From Stomoxys calcitrans (Eukaryota; Arthropoda; Insecta; Diptera; Muscidae), in contig NC_081555.1 in the NCBI RefSeq assembly GCF_963082655.1, forward strand, positions 179,840,151 through 179,904,150: a DNA stretch of 64,000 nucleotides. Reading direction: 5' to 3'. The notes under the pieces are model-generated. The model did not search any database. It had not been told where the DNA came from and was given only the letters and a program-made list of their open reading frames with translations. How positions within the stretch are numbered: the stretch's first letter is position 1; each line of letters begins with the position of its first letter. Positions 49,601 to 61,600 of the stretch are shown here, in pieces. A program made the translations under genes and the position numbers.

Positions 49601-52600
49601 AGCTTTATCGGCAGATCGGTATATAGTCCGATATGGACCATATTTATATCAGATGTCGGGAGGCCTAAAACTACTCAATGTTTCAATGTTTTGAAGCATT
49701 TATGGGCATTAGACCCTTTATCGGAAAATCAGTCTGTATAGCAGCTATATCGAAATATGGTCCGATTTGGCCCGTACATGAACTTAAACAGCGTGCATCA
49801 AAAAGACGTATCTGTGCCAAAGGTCAGCTCAATATCTCAATTTTTGAAGGCTGTAGAGTGATAACTACAGACGGACGGACAGATGGATAGACGGACAGAC
49901 ACACGGACATCGTTAAATCGTCTTACATTTTTACGAAGATCCAAAATATATATACTTTGTACATCGGACATCGTTAAATCGTCTTACAATTTTACGAAGA
50001 TCCAAAATATATATACTTTGTAGGGTGGGAAATTGATATATCGATGTGTTGCAAACGGAATGACTAACTGAATATACGCCCATCCTACGGTGGTGGGTAT
50101 AAAAATAATCAAACCTCACTCTAACATATCCATAATATGTTAATTAAGCTATTTTGGTTTTCAATGCTTTCAATGCATTTGAGTGTAATTTCTAAGTTTG
50201 TGAAGACATACATATGTATGTTTATGGGCTATATGTAGATGGTAGTACTCGATTTTTAGTTTCTTGACTGTCTTGTTTTAAGTTTTTGTCTAACTTAATA
50301 ATTCGGGCAATGTGCTCTTTGGCATTTATAATACTCGATTACGAGTGAGTGCGTAGGTACTTACAATATCGTCATAGGCATCTTTGACTGCGGTCAATGT
50401 TAAGACGCCAATTAATGGAATGGCTGTAGTAACTGGTGTTAGTGATGATATTGCCGGAATTAGTTGTAGCACCAGCAGACATAGGAAATAAAAATTTGCT
50501 AAACGCTGAAATTGTTCCAAGAGGTTGAAGGGTAAAAAGGTCATCATCGAATACTTGGACGTTTTAATGTAGTTATCCTGAAAATGAAAAAAAAATTATA
50601 TGAATAATAAAATTGAAACAATAACAAGGAAGCAGTAAGAGTTATTAAAACTTTGAAGATTCTAAAGGGCGTTCATTTTCTTATTCGGGCCTTATCATCT
50701 AATTCAACGCTTAATTAAGTCGGACTGTGCAGACTGTTAACGGCCCTACGAATGTTTAAATGACTACAAGTTAATGAATTTCGACGGATGATTTCTGAAA
50801 GCTAGCTAGAAAAACAATCCGTACCAAATTCCTTCAAAATGTTACCACGGCCTTAAATAGTGGCGATACATATTTATGGGTGCTATAACAAAATCCAAAT
50901 CAATTTTTATTAAAATCCGTATTAATATTGGTAGTCATAGAACAAATGTTGTATAAAATTTCGAGAAGATTCGTTAATAAATATACTTTCTTTGGCCCTA
51001 GAGGGGGAAATCGGGTGATAAATATGTAAAGGGTGATTTTTTAGCTATTATCTTTTGGCAACACTGGTTTAAACAGCTCAGGCACGTTTCGTATATTGTT
51101 TCACTGTCAGTCAAACACCCTACGTTTGGTCTACAATTTAATCATGAATCGTCTTAGAAACGAACAAGGTTTGTAAATTATTGAATTTAATTATCAAAAT
51201 GCCTGCTCTGTAAGGAAAGTTCATCGCGCGTTTCTTCTTCTTCAACGACGAAGCTAATTTTTGGCTCAATGGGTACTTAAATAAGCAGAATTGTCGATTT
51301 TGGAGTGAAGATCAGCCAGAAGAATAGCTAGAGCTACCAATGCATCCAGAAAAGTCACAGTTTGATGCGTCTTATGGGCTGGTGGCATAATTGGAACGTA
51401 CTTCTTCAAATATGATGCGAATCGTAACGTAACTGTGAATGGTGAGCGCTACCGGGAGATGATGTATGTCATTTGGTTTCAACAAGACGGTGCCACCTGC
51501 CACACAGCACGCGTAACAATGGACTTATTGAAAGGCGAGTTCGGTGAACATTTTATTTCACGTTGGGGAACGGTCAATTGGCCGTTTAGATTGTGCGATT
51601 TAACATCTTAAGACTATTTTTGGTGGAGCTATGTTAAAGCTCATGTCTATACAGACAAGCCCGCTCAATTGACGCATTGGAAGATAACACTGAAGCATTT
51701 ATACTTGCGATACCGGCCGAAATGTTGTAAAGATCATGCCAAAATTGGACTAAGCGGATAAACCATTTGAAGCGCAGTCACGGTCAGCATTTGCATGAAA
51801 GAATCTTCAAACAATAAATTATATGGAACGTACTATGGTTTCAAAAAAAGATTTCATGCATTTTTCTGAAATTTGTCTTTTTTTTTTTTGAAAAACTTTT
51901 CTATAGCTCATTAAAAATCACCCTTTGTATTAAAATCACCCTTACGATATGATCAATAGTAAACTGTTCAGTGTGAACATAAGCAACAACAAGCTCTCTC
52001 CATCTAGCTCTATCCTTGGCTAAAGCCTTATCCTGATTCCAAGATATATGGTTTGATACCAACTCTGTTTTCGTACAGCGGATCCATGTGTTATTCGGCC
52101 GTCCCCTCCTTAGCTGTCTTTGCGGGTTCCAGTCTATGACATTACTCGTCATATCATCGCATGGTCTGCGTAGGATATGACCCAACCAAGTCCATTTTCT
52201 CTTTCGGATTTCTACATCGACAGGGAAAACTCGAAGTATTTTTCGCAGGCAGCAATTTATAAAAACTTGGATTTTGCGGGTAGTCGCTTGTGTCAAGCTC
52301 CAAGTTGTACAGCCTTATAATAAAATAGATTTCACACTTCTGTTGAAGTTTCTGACTTTTGAATTATGTGAGATGTCACTGTAACTCGAACATTTGTTGA
52401 GTTTAAGAAAGGCCCTTCTAGCCTTGATGATACATGCGCATATGTCTGCTTCCAATAGGAGAAGTTGTCAACGTCTTCAATGACATGGTCGTTCATAGTG
52501 AGAGGTGTCAACTTTGTTGTTCCGCTCCTCATCAATTTCGCAGCATTTTCATTCAATCGTTCAAATTTTGCCTTTATGTGCTCAAAGCGATGCGCAAAGA

Positions 52601-55600
52601 GGCATCAGCATCAGCTGCTTCTAATACAGAGTCTAATAAAATTGAAAAAAATTGCATCGGCGATAGGATGCAACCCTGCTTCACTCTTTAATCGATTCCG
52701 AAGGGTTGGCTCTTTTACTCATTGACACGGACTGAAACTTCAGCATCCCTATATAGCTCCCTTATTAGTGTCACGATCTTTTCCGGTATGCCCTTATTCA
52801 ACAACGTGTTCCACATTAAAGTTCTCGAAACTTGTGATAGTATTCAATATTTGTCTATAAAAAAATCTAATTTTATATTTATTACTAGTTTTTTCGATTT
52901 TCACCCACTGTGCGGCGTGTCTCTGAGCGGCAATTATCCGTATTGCCAAAGGATAAGTTGAAAATCTACTGAAATTTTATAACTATAATCCATTTGACAA
53001 ATCTCTTTGATAAAAGTTTCGACGGACCAGAATATCGCTATCCGTGTAGCCAGCCAAATGCTTTAACAACATCACACATTTTCCCAATTTTTTTTTAAAA
53101 TGCTTGTTATGTTATTCTTTGAATAGAAGCATTTAACTACATGGTATATGCTGGACGAATATCCTGTACGAAAACCTAAAATGAACTTTAAACTTCTGCA
53201 ATGATTGCAGCTTACACGGTCAATTAAGGCTGAACCCACCCCGCCATCCACTATTCTTGGGGGTATCATTTGCAATGAATGAATGCATTTGTGGCCATGT
53301 TTGAATGAATCGCTTACTCACTCGTGCGCGATTTCATTGTTATTGGAGCAGTCAAATTTCACACGATTTCATTAAGTTAATTTGCTGTGTGACACGGTTG
53401 ATTGGCTGACGCCAATCCCGGCTAGTTTTACAGGCGTCGGTGGCTGCGGGAATGCCTGCTAACCCATTGACCCAATTAACCCCTCAATTGCTTTCGAATG
53501 ATGGCATCGAGGCGCAGCAAAATAAATTTTCTAATTTATCCCCATAGACATATCGATGGGATTGTGGTTGTGAGGCGGAAAATTCGAAATGCAATAAATG
53601 CTATGGTAGTGGTCCCCAGAAAACCCCAGAGAATTATGAATAAGGCTCTTAGATTATTGATTTTAGCACAGGCCAAAAAAAAAATATGACGTGCAAGTGT
53701 ATTGAATGGAAGCAAATATGTAGGGGAATGTGCTTTTGTTGTTGTTTTCATACTTACAGCATATTTGAATTGGGCGTTAAAATCCCGATCATTAGCACGT
53801 ATTCTGCGTTCATTGTCTGCAAAAGAAAATAGAAATAAACATTTTCTTGAGATTGTATTTTTATTTTTATTATTAAAATATTTCGTGTAAAGTAGGAGTG
53901 CAATAAAACAAGATTATATGGGCTGATTGTGTAAAGTAATAAGACTGCGGAATACGAAAAATAATAATTTTGATAATCTACCTAAGCCACCGTAGCGCAG
54001 AGGTTATCATGTCCGCCTATGACGCTGAACGCTTGGGTTAGAATCCTGGCGAGACCATCAGAAAAAATTTTCAGCTGTGGTTTTACCCTCCTAATGTTGG
54101 CAACATTTGTGAGGTACTATGACATGTAAAACTTCTCTCCAAAGAGGAGTCGCACTGTGGCATGGCGTTCGGACTCGGCTGTAAAAAGGAGGCCCCTTAT
54201 CATTGAGTTTAAAACTTAAATAGGACTGCACTCATTGATATGTGAGAAGTTTGCCATTTCATTAAGGAACAGGGGCAAACTATTCACATATCAATGAGTG
54301 TTGTCCGATTTAAGTTTTAAGCTCAATGATAAGGAACCTCCCATAATCTAAACAAAATTTCGTATATGGTACACATTTTATTTTTTAAAATAATGTTCTT
54401 TTTCTAACTACAATATTATCACAGCTTTCATTATCATCATTGTTTCGCTCAACATCTATCAGAAAGGTTATAATTAAGTAAGTTTTTAATTGCATTGCAA
54501 TTAGTCTGGCCCCTATTAAGTGAACAAATATTGAATTGATTTTGATGAAAGAGAAATTAGTCATACTCATACAGACAATTGAATGTGGATGACTAATGAC
54601 AAGCTCCCAGGCGTATGATAAACATTGAATGGGAATTGTAGTCATTACGTATTCGCCAAATAGGCCAAGTGATATATATTAGGTTGCCCAAAAAGTAATT
54701 GCGGATTTTTCATATAGTCGGCGTTGAGAAATTTTTTCACAGCTTGTGACTCTGTAATTACATTCTTTCTTCTGTCAGTTATCAGCTGTTACTTTTAGCT
54801 TGCTTTAGAAAAAAAGTGTAAAAAATGTATATTTGATTAAAGTTCATTCTAATTTTTATTAAAAATGTATTTACTTTCTTTTAAAAAATTCGCAATTACT
54901 TTTTGGGCAACCCAATAAGTTTTTATACACACCACCGAAGGATAGTGGGGATATGTTCATTGTCATTCCGTTTGAAAAACATCGATATCGAAATCGTCGT
55001 AAAAATCTAAGACGATCTAGCCATGTCCGTCCGTCCGTTTGTGCGTCTGTCCGTTGAAATCACACTACAGTCTTTTAAAATAGAGATATTGAGATTTTTT
55101 TTATACTCACCACCATAGGATGGTGGTATACTAACCTAGTCATTCCGTTTGTAACTCCTCGAAATATTGATCTGCGACCCCATAAAGTACATATATTCTG
55201 GATCGTCTCGACATTCTGATTCGATCCAGCCATGACCGTCCGTCTGTCGAAATCACGATAGAGGTCAAAAGTGTAGTGCCAGCCGCTTGAAATTTTGCAC
55301 AGATACTTAATATTGATGTAGGTTATTGGGGATTGCAAATGGCCCATATCGGTTCAGATGTAGCTATAGCTCCCATATAAACCGATCTCCCGATTACACT
55401 TCTTGAGGCACTGGAAGCCCCAAATTTCTTCCGATTTGGCTGAAATTTTGCACATAGTGTTCTGTTATGACTTACAACAACAATGCTGAGTACAGTCCAA
55501 ATCGGTTTATAACCTGATATAGCTCCCATATAAACCGATCTCCCGAATTAACTGGAAGCCCCAAATTTCGTCCGATTTGACTGAAATTTTGACTTCTTAA

Positions 55601-58600
55601 GCCCTTAGAACCCGCAATTTTTGTCCAATTTAGCTACAATTTTGGACATTCAGTTTTGTTAAGACTTTCAACAACTGTGCCAAGTACTGTTCAAATCGGT
55701 TTATAACCTAATATAGCTCCTATATGAACCAATCTCCCGATTTGATTTCTTGAGCCCTTAGAAGCCGTAATTTTTGTCCGATTTGGCTGAAATTTTGCAT
55801 GCAGTGTTCTGGTGTCCGAGTATGGTCCAAATCAGTTAATAATGTTATATAGCTCCCATATAAATCGGTCTCTCGCTTATACTTGTTCGGTTCCTAGAAG
55901 CTTTAAATTTACTGGTTTGACAGAAGTTTGGTATGTAGAATAAAATTGTGCCCTTCAACTGAATTTAGTTTGCATACATTTTTGGTGGCTTCCAAAGCTT
56001 CGGCCTCACCTAACTTAGCACGCATTTACTTGTTTTGTCCATAACCAGGTTAAGTTCGAAAAGGGATTATATCGGACTATATCTTGATATAGTCCCGCTA
56101 TAGGCCGATCTGTCGATTTAAGGTATTAGCCCCATTAAATCTACATTTATTATCCTATTTCGATGAAATTTGGGACAGTGAGTTGTGATAGGCCTCTTGA
56201 CATCTATGTTTAATACGGTCCTGATCGGTCCAAATTTGTATAGAACTGCCATATATACCGATCTCCCGGTTTAAGGTTTTAGACCTATAAAAGGTGAATT
56301 TATTAACCAATTTTGCTGAAATTAGGCACAATGAGTTGCGTACGGACCCCTGACATTCGTACCGAGAATGGTGAAGATCGCGTTATATTTGGATATAGCA
56401 GCGATATGTACCAATCTCCCGATTTAAATTCTTGGGGCAATAAATTTCCCTATTACTCAATTTCCCTAAAATTTGACATAGTAGGCTGTGTTAAGCTCCT
56501 CGACATTCGTGTTCTATATGGTTCAAATCGGTCTATATTTGGATATAGCTGTCATATACATACTGATCTCTCGATTTAAGTTCTTAGGCCCACAAAAGGT
56601 GCATTTTTTAACCGATAAAAGTGGCACAATGAGTTGTGTGAAACCCTTACATAGGATTTTTAGCTTAATCCGTAAATAAAGTACCATTTTGTACGTTTTA
56701 GTACATAAATGTACAAATTTCAAAACAATCTTCCAGTTATCCGTTACATACTGCCAAGATGTTCCTGTATCTCTAATGTCACAGATGTAACTCAGCCTGT
56801 AAATAAAGTACCAATTCGAACGTTTTAGTATCAAAATGAACGCATATCTAAAAACTCAAGGTACCAAAAAGTACAAATTTCGGTACTAAACGTACTATTT
56901 TTCTGGTACTATTTTAGGAAATTTTCGTCACCAAACCTTATTTTTTTGAGACGATCATTAATTTGAACCGATCTCCCTCTTTCACTTTCTTGAGCCACTA
57001 GAGGGCGCTATTCTTGTCTAATTTGGCTGAAATATTCTAAAACCACTTTTCTTGTAACCTTCAACCTACGTGCCAAATATGTTCCTAACCGCTCCATAAC
57101 CTGATATAGCTCCCATATAAACCGATTTCACTTCTTGGGCCCTTAAAGTGTTAGGTCGAAGTGGCAGTCTGGAACAGGAGAAGGAATATGCCTTCTAGTT
57201 CCTACTGCCGAACCAACCAAATCGCTTTAAAAAAACCAACAACTTGCGAATGTTCACATCCGCTAAATCAGACTAGTTCTCAAAGAAATGAGAACCTAAA
57301 GTGGAACTAACTCTGACTGCCTTCTCTGAGGATGGCACGTTCCGCATCGTTTTGGTGCCGGGCCACAGCAGAGTAAGGGGGAATGAAAAAGTAGACGATT
57401 TGGCAGTGAAGGCCAGAGGACTGCCTTCAACAAACTTAGTTAGCCCGAATCCTTTCGGATCGACGCAGTCCGAGTTAAGAGCGTGGGCGACGAATGCGCA
57501 TGTAACTCTGTGGAACAGCGAAACAGTCGGTAGAACGACGAAAATCCCATGGAGAGATACAGATCGTGAGAAGGCGAGGCTGGCTTTACTGAAAGGAAGT
57601 AAGAAGGAGTTCAGTATAGCTTTCGCTATCAGAACGGGACACATAGGACTACGAGCTCGGTTATGCAAAATCGGTGCGGCAAGTGATAGCATGTGTAGGG
57701 CATGCGGGGAAGATGATGAGACCTTAGAGCATTTCCTATATCATTGTCCGGCTTTCGTGGCTAGCAGATGCCGGTGGGGACACAATACCAGCCGTGAACC
57801 AACTTAGGGGCGTGGCATGACAAACAATTAAAGATTTTGTAAGTAGCATGGAATTCCTAACTTAGATTTTCTTTTTCGAGATTACTTTTTTTAGTATTCA
57901 GAGCGCACAAGCAGCCGATTACTGGCTTAGGTGTATGTCCATAGTGGCATAGGGCGGATTAATATCAACCTAATCTAACTCTGACTTCCAGTGCGGGACA
58001 CACACACACAGCAGATGTTCTATAGTCTCTTCTTTTTCTACGTCCTCACAGCTACGGGAAAATTCATTACTGGCAACCTTCAGTCTGTCCGCATGTTTTC
58101 CGATCAGACCAGTGACATGTCATGACGGACACTATGACTGCGACGTGTGTTCTAGTCAGCAAACGTAAATCGGTTGATATGTTCAAGTCAAGATTAGGCC
58201 ACATAATTTTAGAATGCTCACAATCACCCAAGGATTTAATGGCTGTCTGCAAATGCAAATTTTCCCCATGAACATTCCACTAAGGAACAGGGGCAAACTT
58301 CTCACATATCAATGAGTGCAGTCCGATTCAAGTTTAAGCTCAATGATAAGGGGCCTCCTTTTTATAGCCGAGTCCGAACGGCGTGCCGCAGTGCTACACC
58401 TTTTTGGAGAGAAGTTTTACATGGCAAAGTACCTCACAAATGTTGGCAGCATTAGAAGGGGAAAACCACCGCTGAAAATTTTTTTCCGATGGTCTCGCCA
58501 GGATTCGAACCCAGGCGTTCAGCGTCATAGGCGGACATGCTAACCTCTGCGCTACGGTGGCCTGGCTGTCTAAGAAGATATTTATGCCAGTCGTCGTTCT

Positions 58601-61600
58601 ACTCCTAGTTCGTCAGACTACACCACAAAGTCCATCTGGTCATCTAGTTTGGAACCATCTGTTTAAAAGTCTATGTTATATGGGATATTGTAATTCCAAT
58701 GAATTTTGTCAGGAATTGTGGTACAGTACTCTTTATTAGAAAGTGGCTTAGACAGTGTGTATTCAACACTGTCTGGAACAGCGGGCATTGTATCAAGGAT
58801 AGCACATTGTCCGTAGACACCGCATGGCCAAAGGGATAGCTTCCTTAGCCTCACGGTAGTGGTCGCAGCAATTTGTCTAGCCACAATGTCCACAGGCATT
58901 AGGTGTAGCATTAAATTCTGTGCTTTATATGGCGTTGTCTTCAGAGAGGTTGTGATGCACAAACAAACAATCCTTTGGATCCGGTTGAGTATTGAAAAGT
59001 AGGTGGACTTTTGAAGCGCCGTCCACCAAACCACAACACCATATAGAATTATAGGTCTGACAACTGCAGTATACACTCAGTGCATGACATGCGGTTTAGA
59101 CCCCTTTTGCCAATAGCACTCTTGCAGGTATATAAGGCAAGATTTGCCTTTCTTGCCCTTGCCATAATTTTGGATTTGAAGTTCAATTTTCTGTCCAGCA
59201 CAACATCCAGGTATTTTGCGCTTTTAGTAAATAAAACTTTCTCTGCTCCCAAAGAGAAAAGAACTACTTCTGTCTTGCACGTTAAACCACGTGCGGTAGC
59301 CCACTTTGCTGTCGCACATTTAACATTGTTGAGGCACCTTCAATGTAGGGCCTGAATCGGTTCATAACCTGATATAACTCCAATGGCATAGCATTTCTTA
59401 TCCATTATCGTTTGTATGGATTTCTATACATAGAAACCCGACAAAGAACTTGACAAATACTATCCATGGATGGCCCGGCCGAACTTAATACACTTTTATT
59501 AGATTTCTTTTGATTCCGAGTAGACGTCCAAAGGCATCCAGTTGAGTATGTTAGGTCCTAGAAGAAAATACGGTAACAAGGTATCCATTTATATGAGGTT
59601 TATGGTTAAAACATGAACTGTGCCCTGCGCCACTCAGAAGTTCTTGCCGATTCGGCTTGGCAGTCGGCTTTCTCCTTTTTAGTGAAAATCGAGCGATATA
59701 TATTAGGGAGCTATATATAAATCTGAACCGATTTCTTTCAATTTTAAAAGGATTCATGTCTAGGCTAAAAAACCAAATGTGCTAACTTGAAAATTAATTT
59801 GATTAAAATTGCTGTCTGTACTTTCTACAAAAAATAACATGGACAGACAGAGGAACATATTGAAATGCCACTAATTTCGTGTATGGAACACACCATTTTA
59901 TACCACCCTCTCATATTGTTGAAGCATGATAAGCATTGCGTGTAGGATTGTAAAATAACCCCTATTCGACTTAAAATAAATTACCCTTTACTATTAAAGT
60001 TAAGTTACAGGTTACCCTTATGAGGTGGATATACACGCATAAATGTAAATAAATACGGGTTTAATTGCCTTTTTATTGGTTTCCAAATGGCAATTTGTTT
60101 TAAGTTATTGCCAAGGCTATATCATATTACCATACGTACACTGCACAAGTGCTATTTAAAGACAATGGGGTGTATCTCATGAAACAAACTATTCTGACTA
60201 ATAAAAAGCGGCGTACGAAAAATGTTTAAGGAAGTAAACAGTTTTCAATTGTAGTATAACACAAAGAGTAGAACAACAAGAGAAGTGCTCAAATACAAAC
60301 AGCTTGTCTATGTCAAGGGAAAGTCTGTGGACAAGACCATTCATTGATGACTGTTTTTGCTGAACTTGTGAATGCTGTTGTTACACCCTACACCATAGGA
60401 TGGGGGTATACTAAATTCGTCATTCTGATTGTAACACCTCGAAGTAAGCGTCTGAGACCCCATAAAGTATATATATTCTTGATCGTCATGTCATTTTAAG
60501 TCATGTCCGTCCGTCTGTCCATCCGTCCGTCTGTCTGTCGAAAGCACGCCAACTTTCGAAGGGGTTAAGCTAGCCGCTTGAAATTTTGCACCAATACTTT
60601 TTATTAGTGTAGGTCGGTTTGGATTGAAAATGGGCCAAATCGGTCCATGTTTTGATATAGCTGCCATATAAACCGATCTTGGGTCTTGACTTCTTGAGCC
60701 TCTAGAGGTCGCAATTTCTATCCGATTTGGCTGAAATTTGGCATGACCTGTTTCGTTATGACTTCCAACAAATGCACTAAGTATAGTTCAAATTGGTTCA
60801 TAACCTGATATAGCTGCCATATAAACCGATCTTGGGTCTTAACTTCTTGAGCCTCTAGAGGGAGCAATTTCTATCCGATTTGGCTGAAATTTGGCAAGTG
60901 TTTCGTTTCAAATCGGTTTATAACCTGATATAGCTGTCATATAAACCGATCTGGGATCTTGACTTCTTGAGCCCCTAGAGGAGGCAATTATATCCAATTT
61001 GGCTGAAATTTTGTACAACGGCTTCTCCCATGACCTTTAACATAAGTGTCAAATATAGTCTGAATCGGTCTATAGCCTAAAACAGCACAACAGAGATATC
61101 GGAAAAAAACTCGACAAATTGTATCCATGGTGGAGGGTATATAAGATTCGGTCCGGACGAACTTAGCACGTTTGTACTTGTTGTATTTCAAGTCTACTAT
61201 AGTGGCATGGGACGGATTATAATCCGCCTCCTTGTTTTAACCTTATCTAAGCTAACCTAGTATAACATTTTCAAATCTCTTTTGTATTGGGTTGCCCAAA
61301 AAGTAATTGCGGATTTTTCATATAGTCGGCGTTGACAAATTTTTTCAACGGCTTGCGACTCTGTAATTGCATTCTTTCTTCTGTCAGTTATCAGCTGTTA
61401 CTTTTAGCCTGCTTTAGAAAAAAAGTGTAAAAAAAGTATATTTGATTAAAGTTCATTTTAAGTTTTATTAAAAATGCATTTACTTTCTTTTAAAAAATCC
61501 GCAATTACTTTTTGGGCAACCCAATATTTGCTAAATTCTTTGAACAACTGTTTCATGGACTTAACTAATACGAGCAATGGTGGAGGTTATTTCCGATTCA

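Noticed and set aside
57301..57807. 168-codon frame as a host gene
   Set aside because: It carries the RNase H end and the [18 protein letters not shown] knuckle of a non-LTR retrotransposon and lies in a 5'-truncated relic.
58505..58562. True tRNA gene
   Set aside because: A and B boxes are present but the acceptor ends do not pair and the unit is the head of a 314-bp SINE with several copies.
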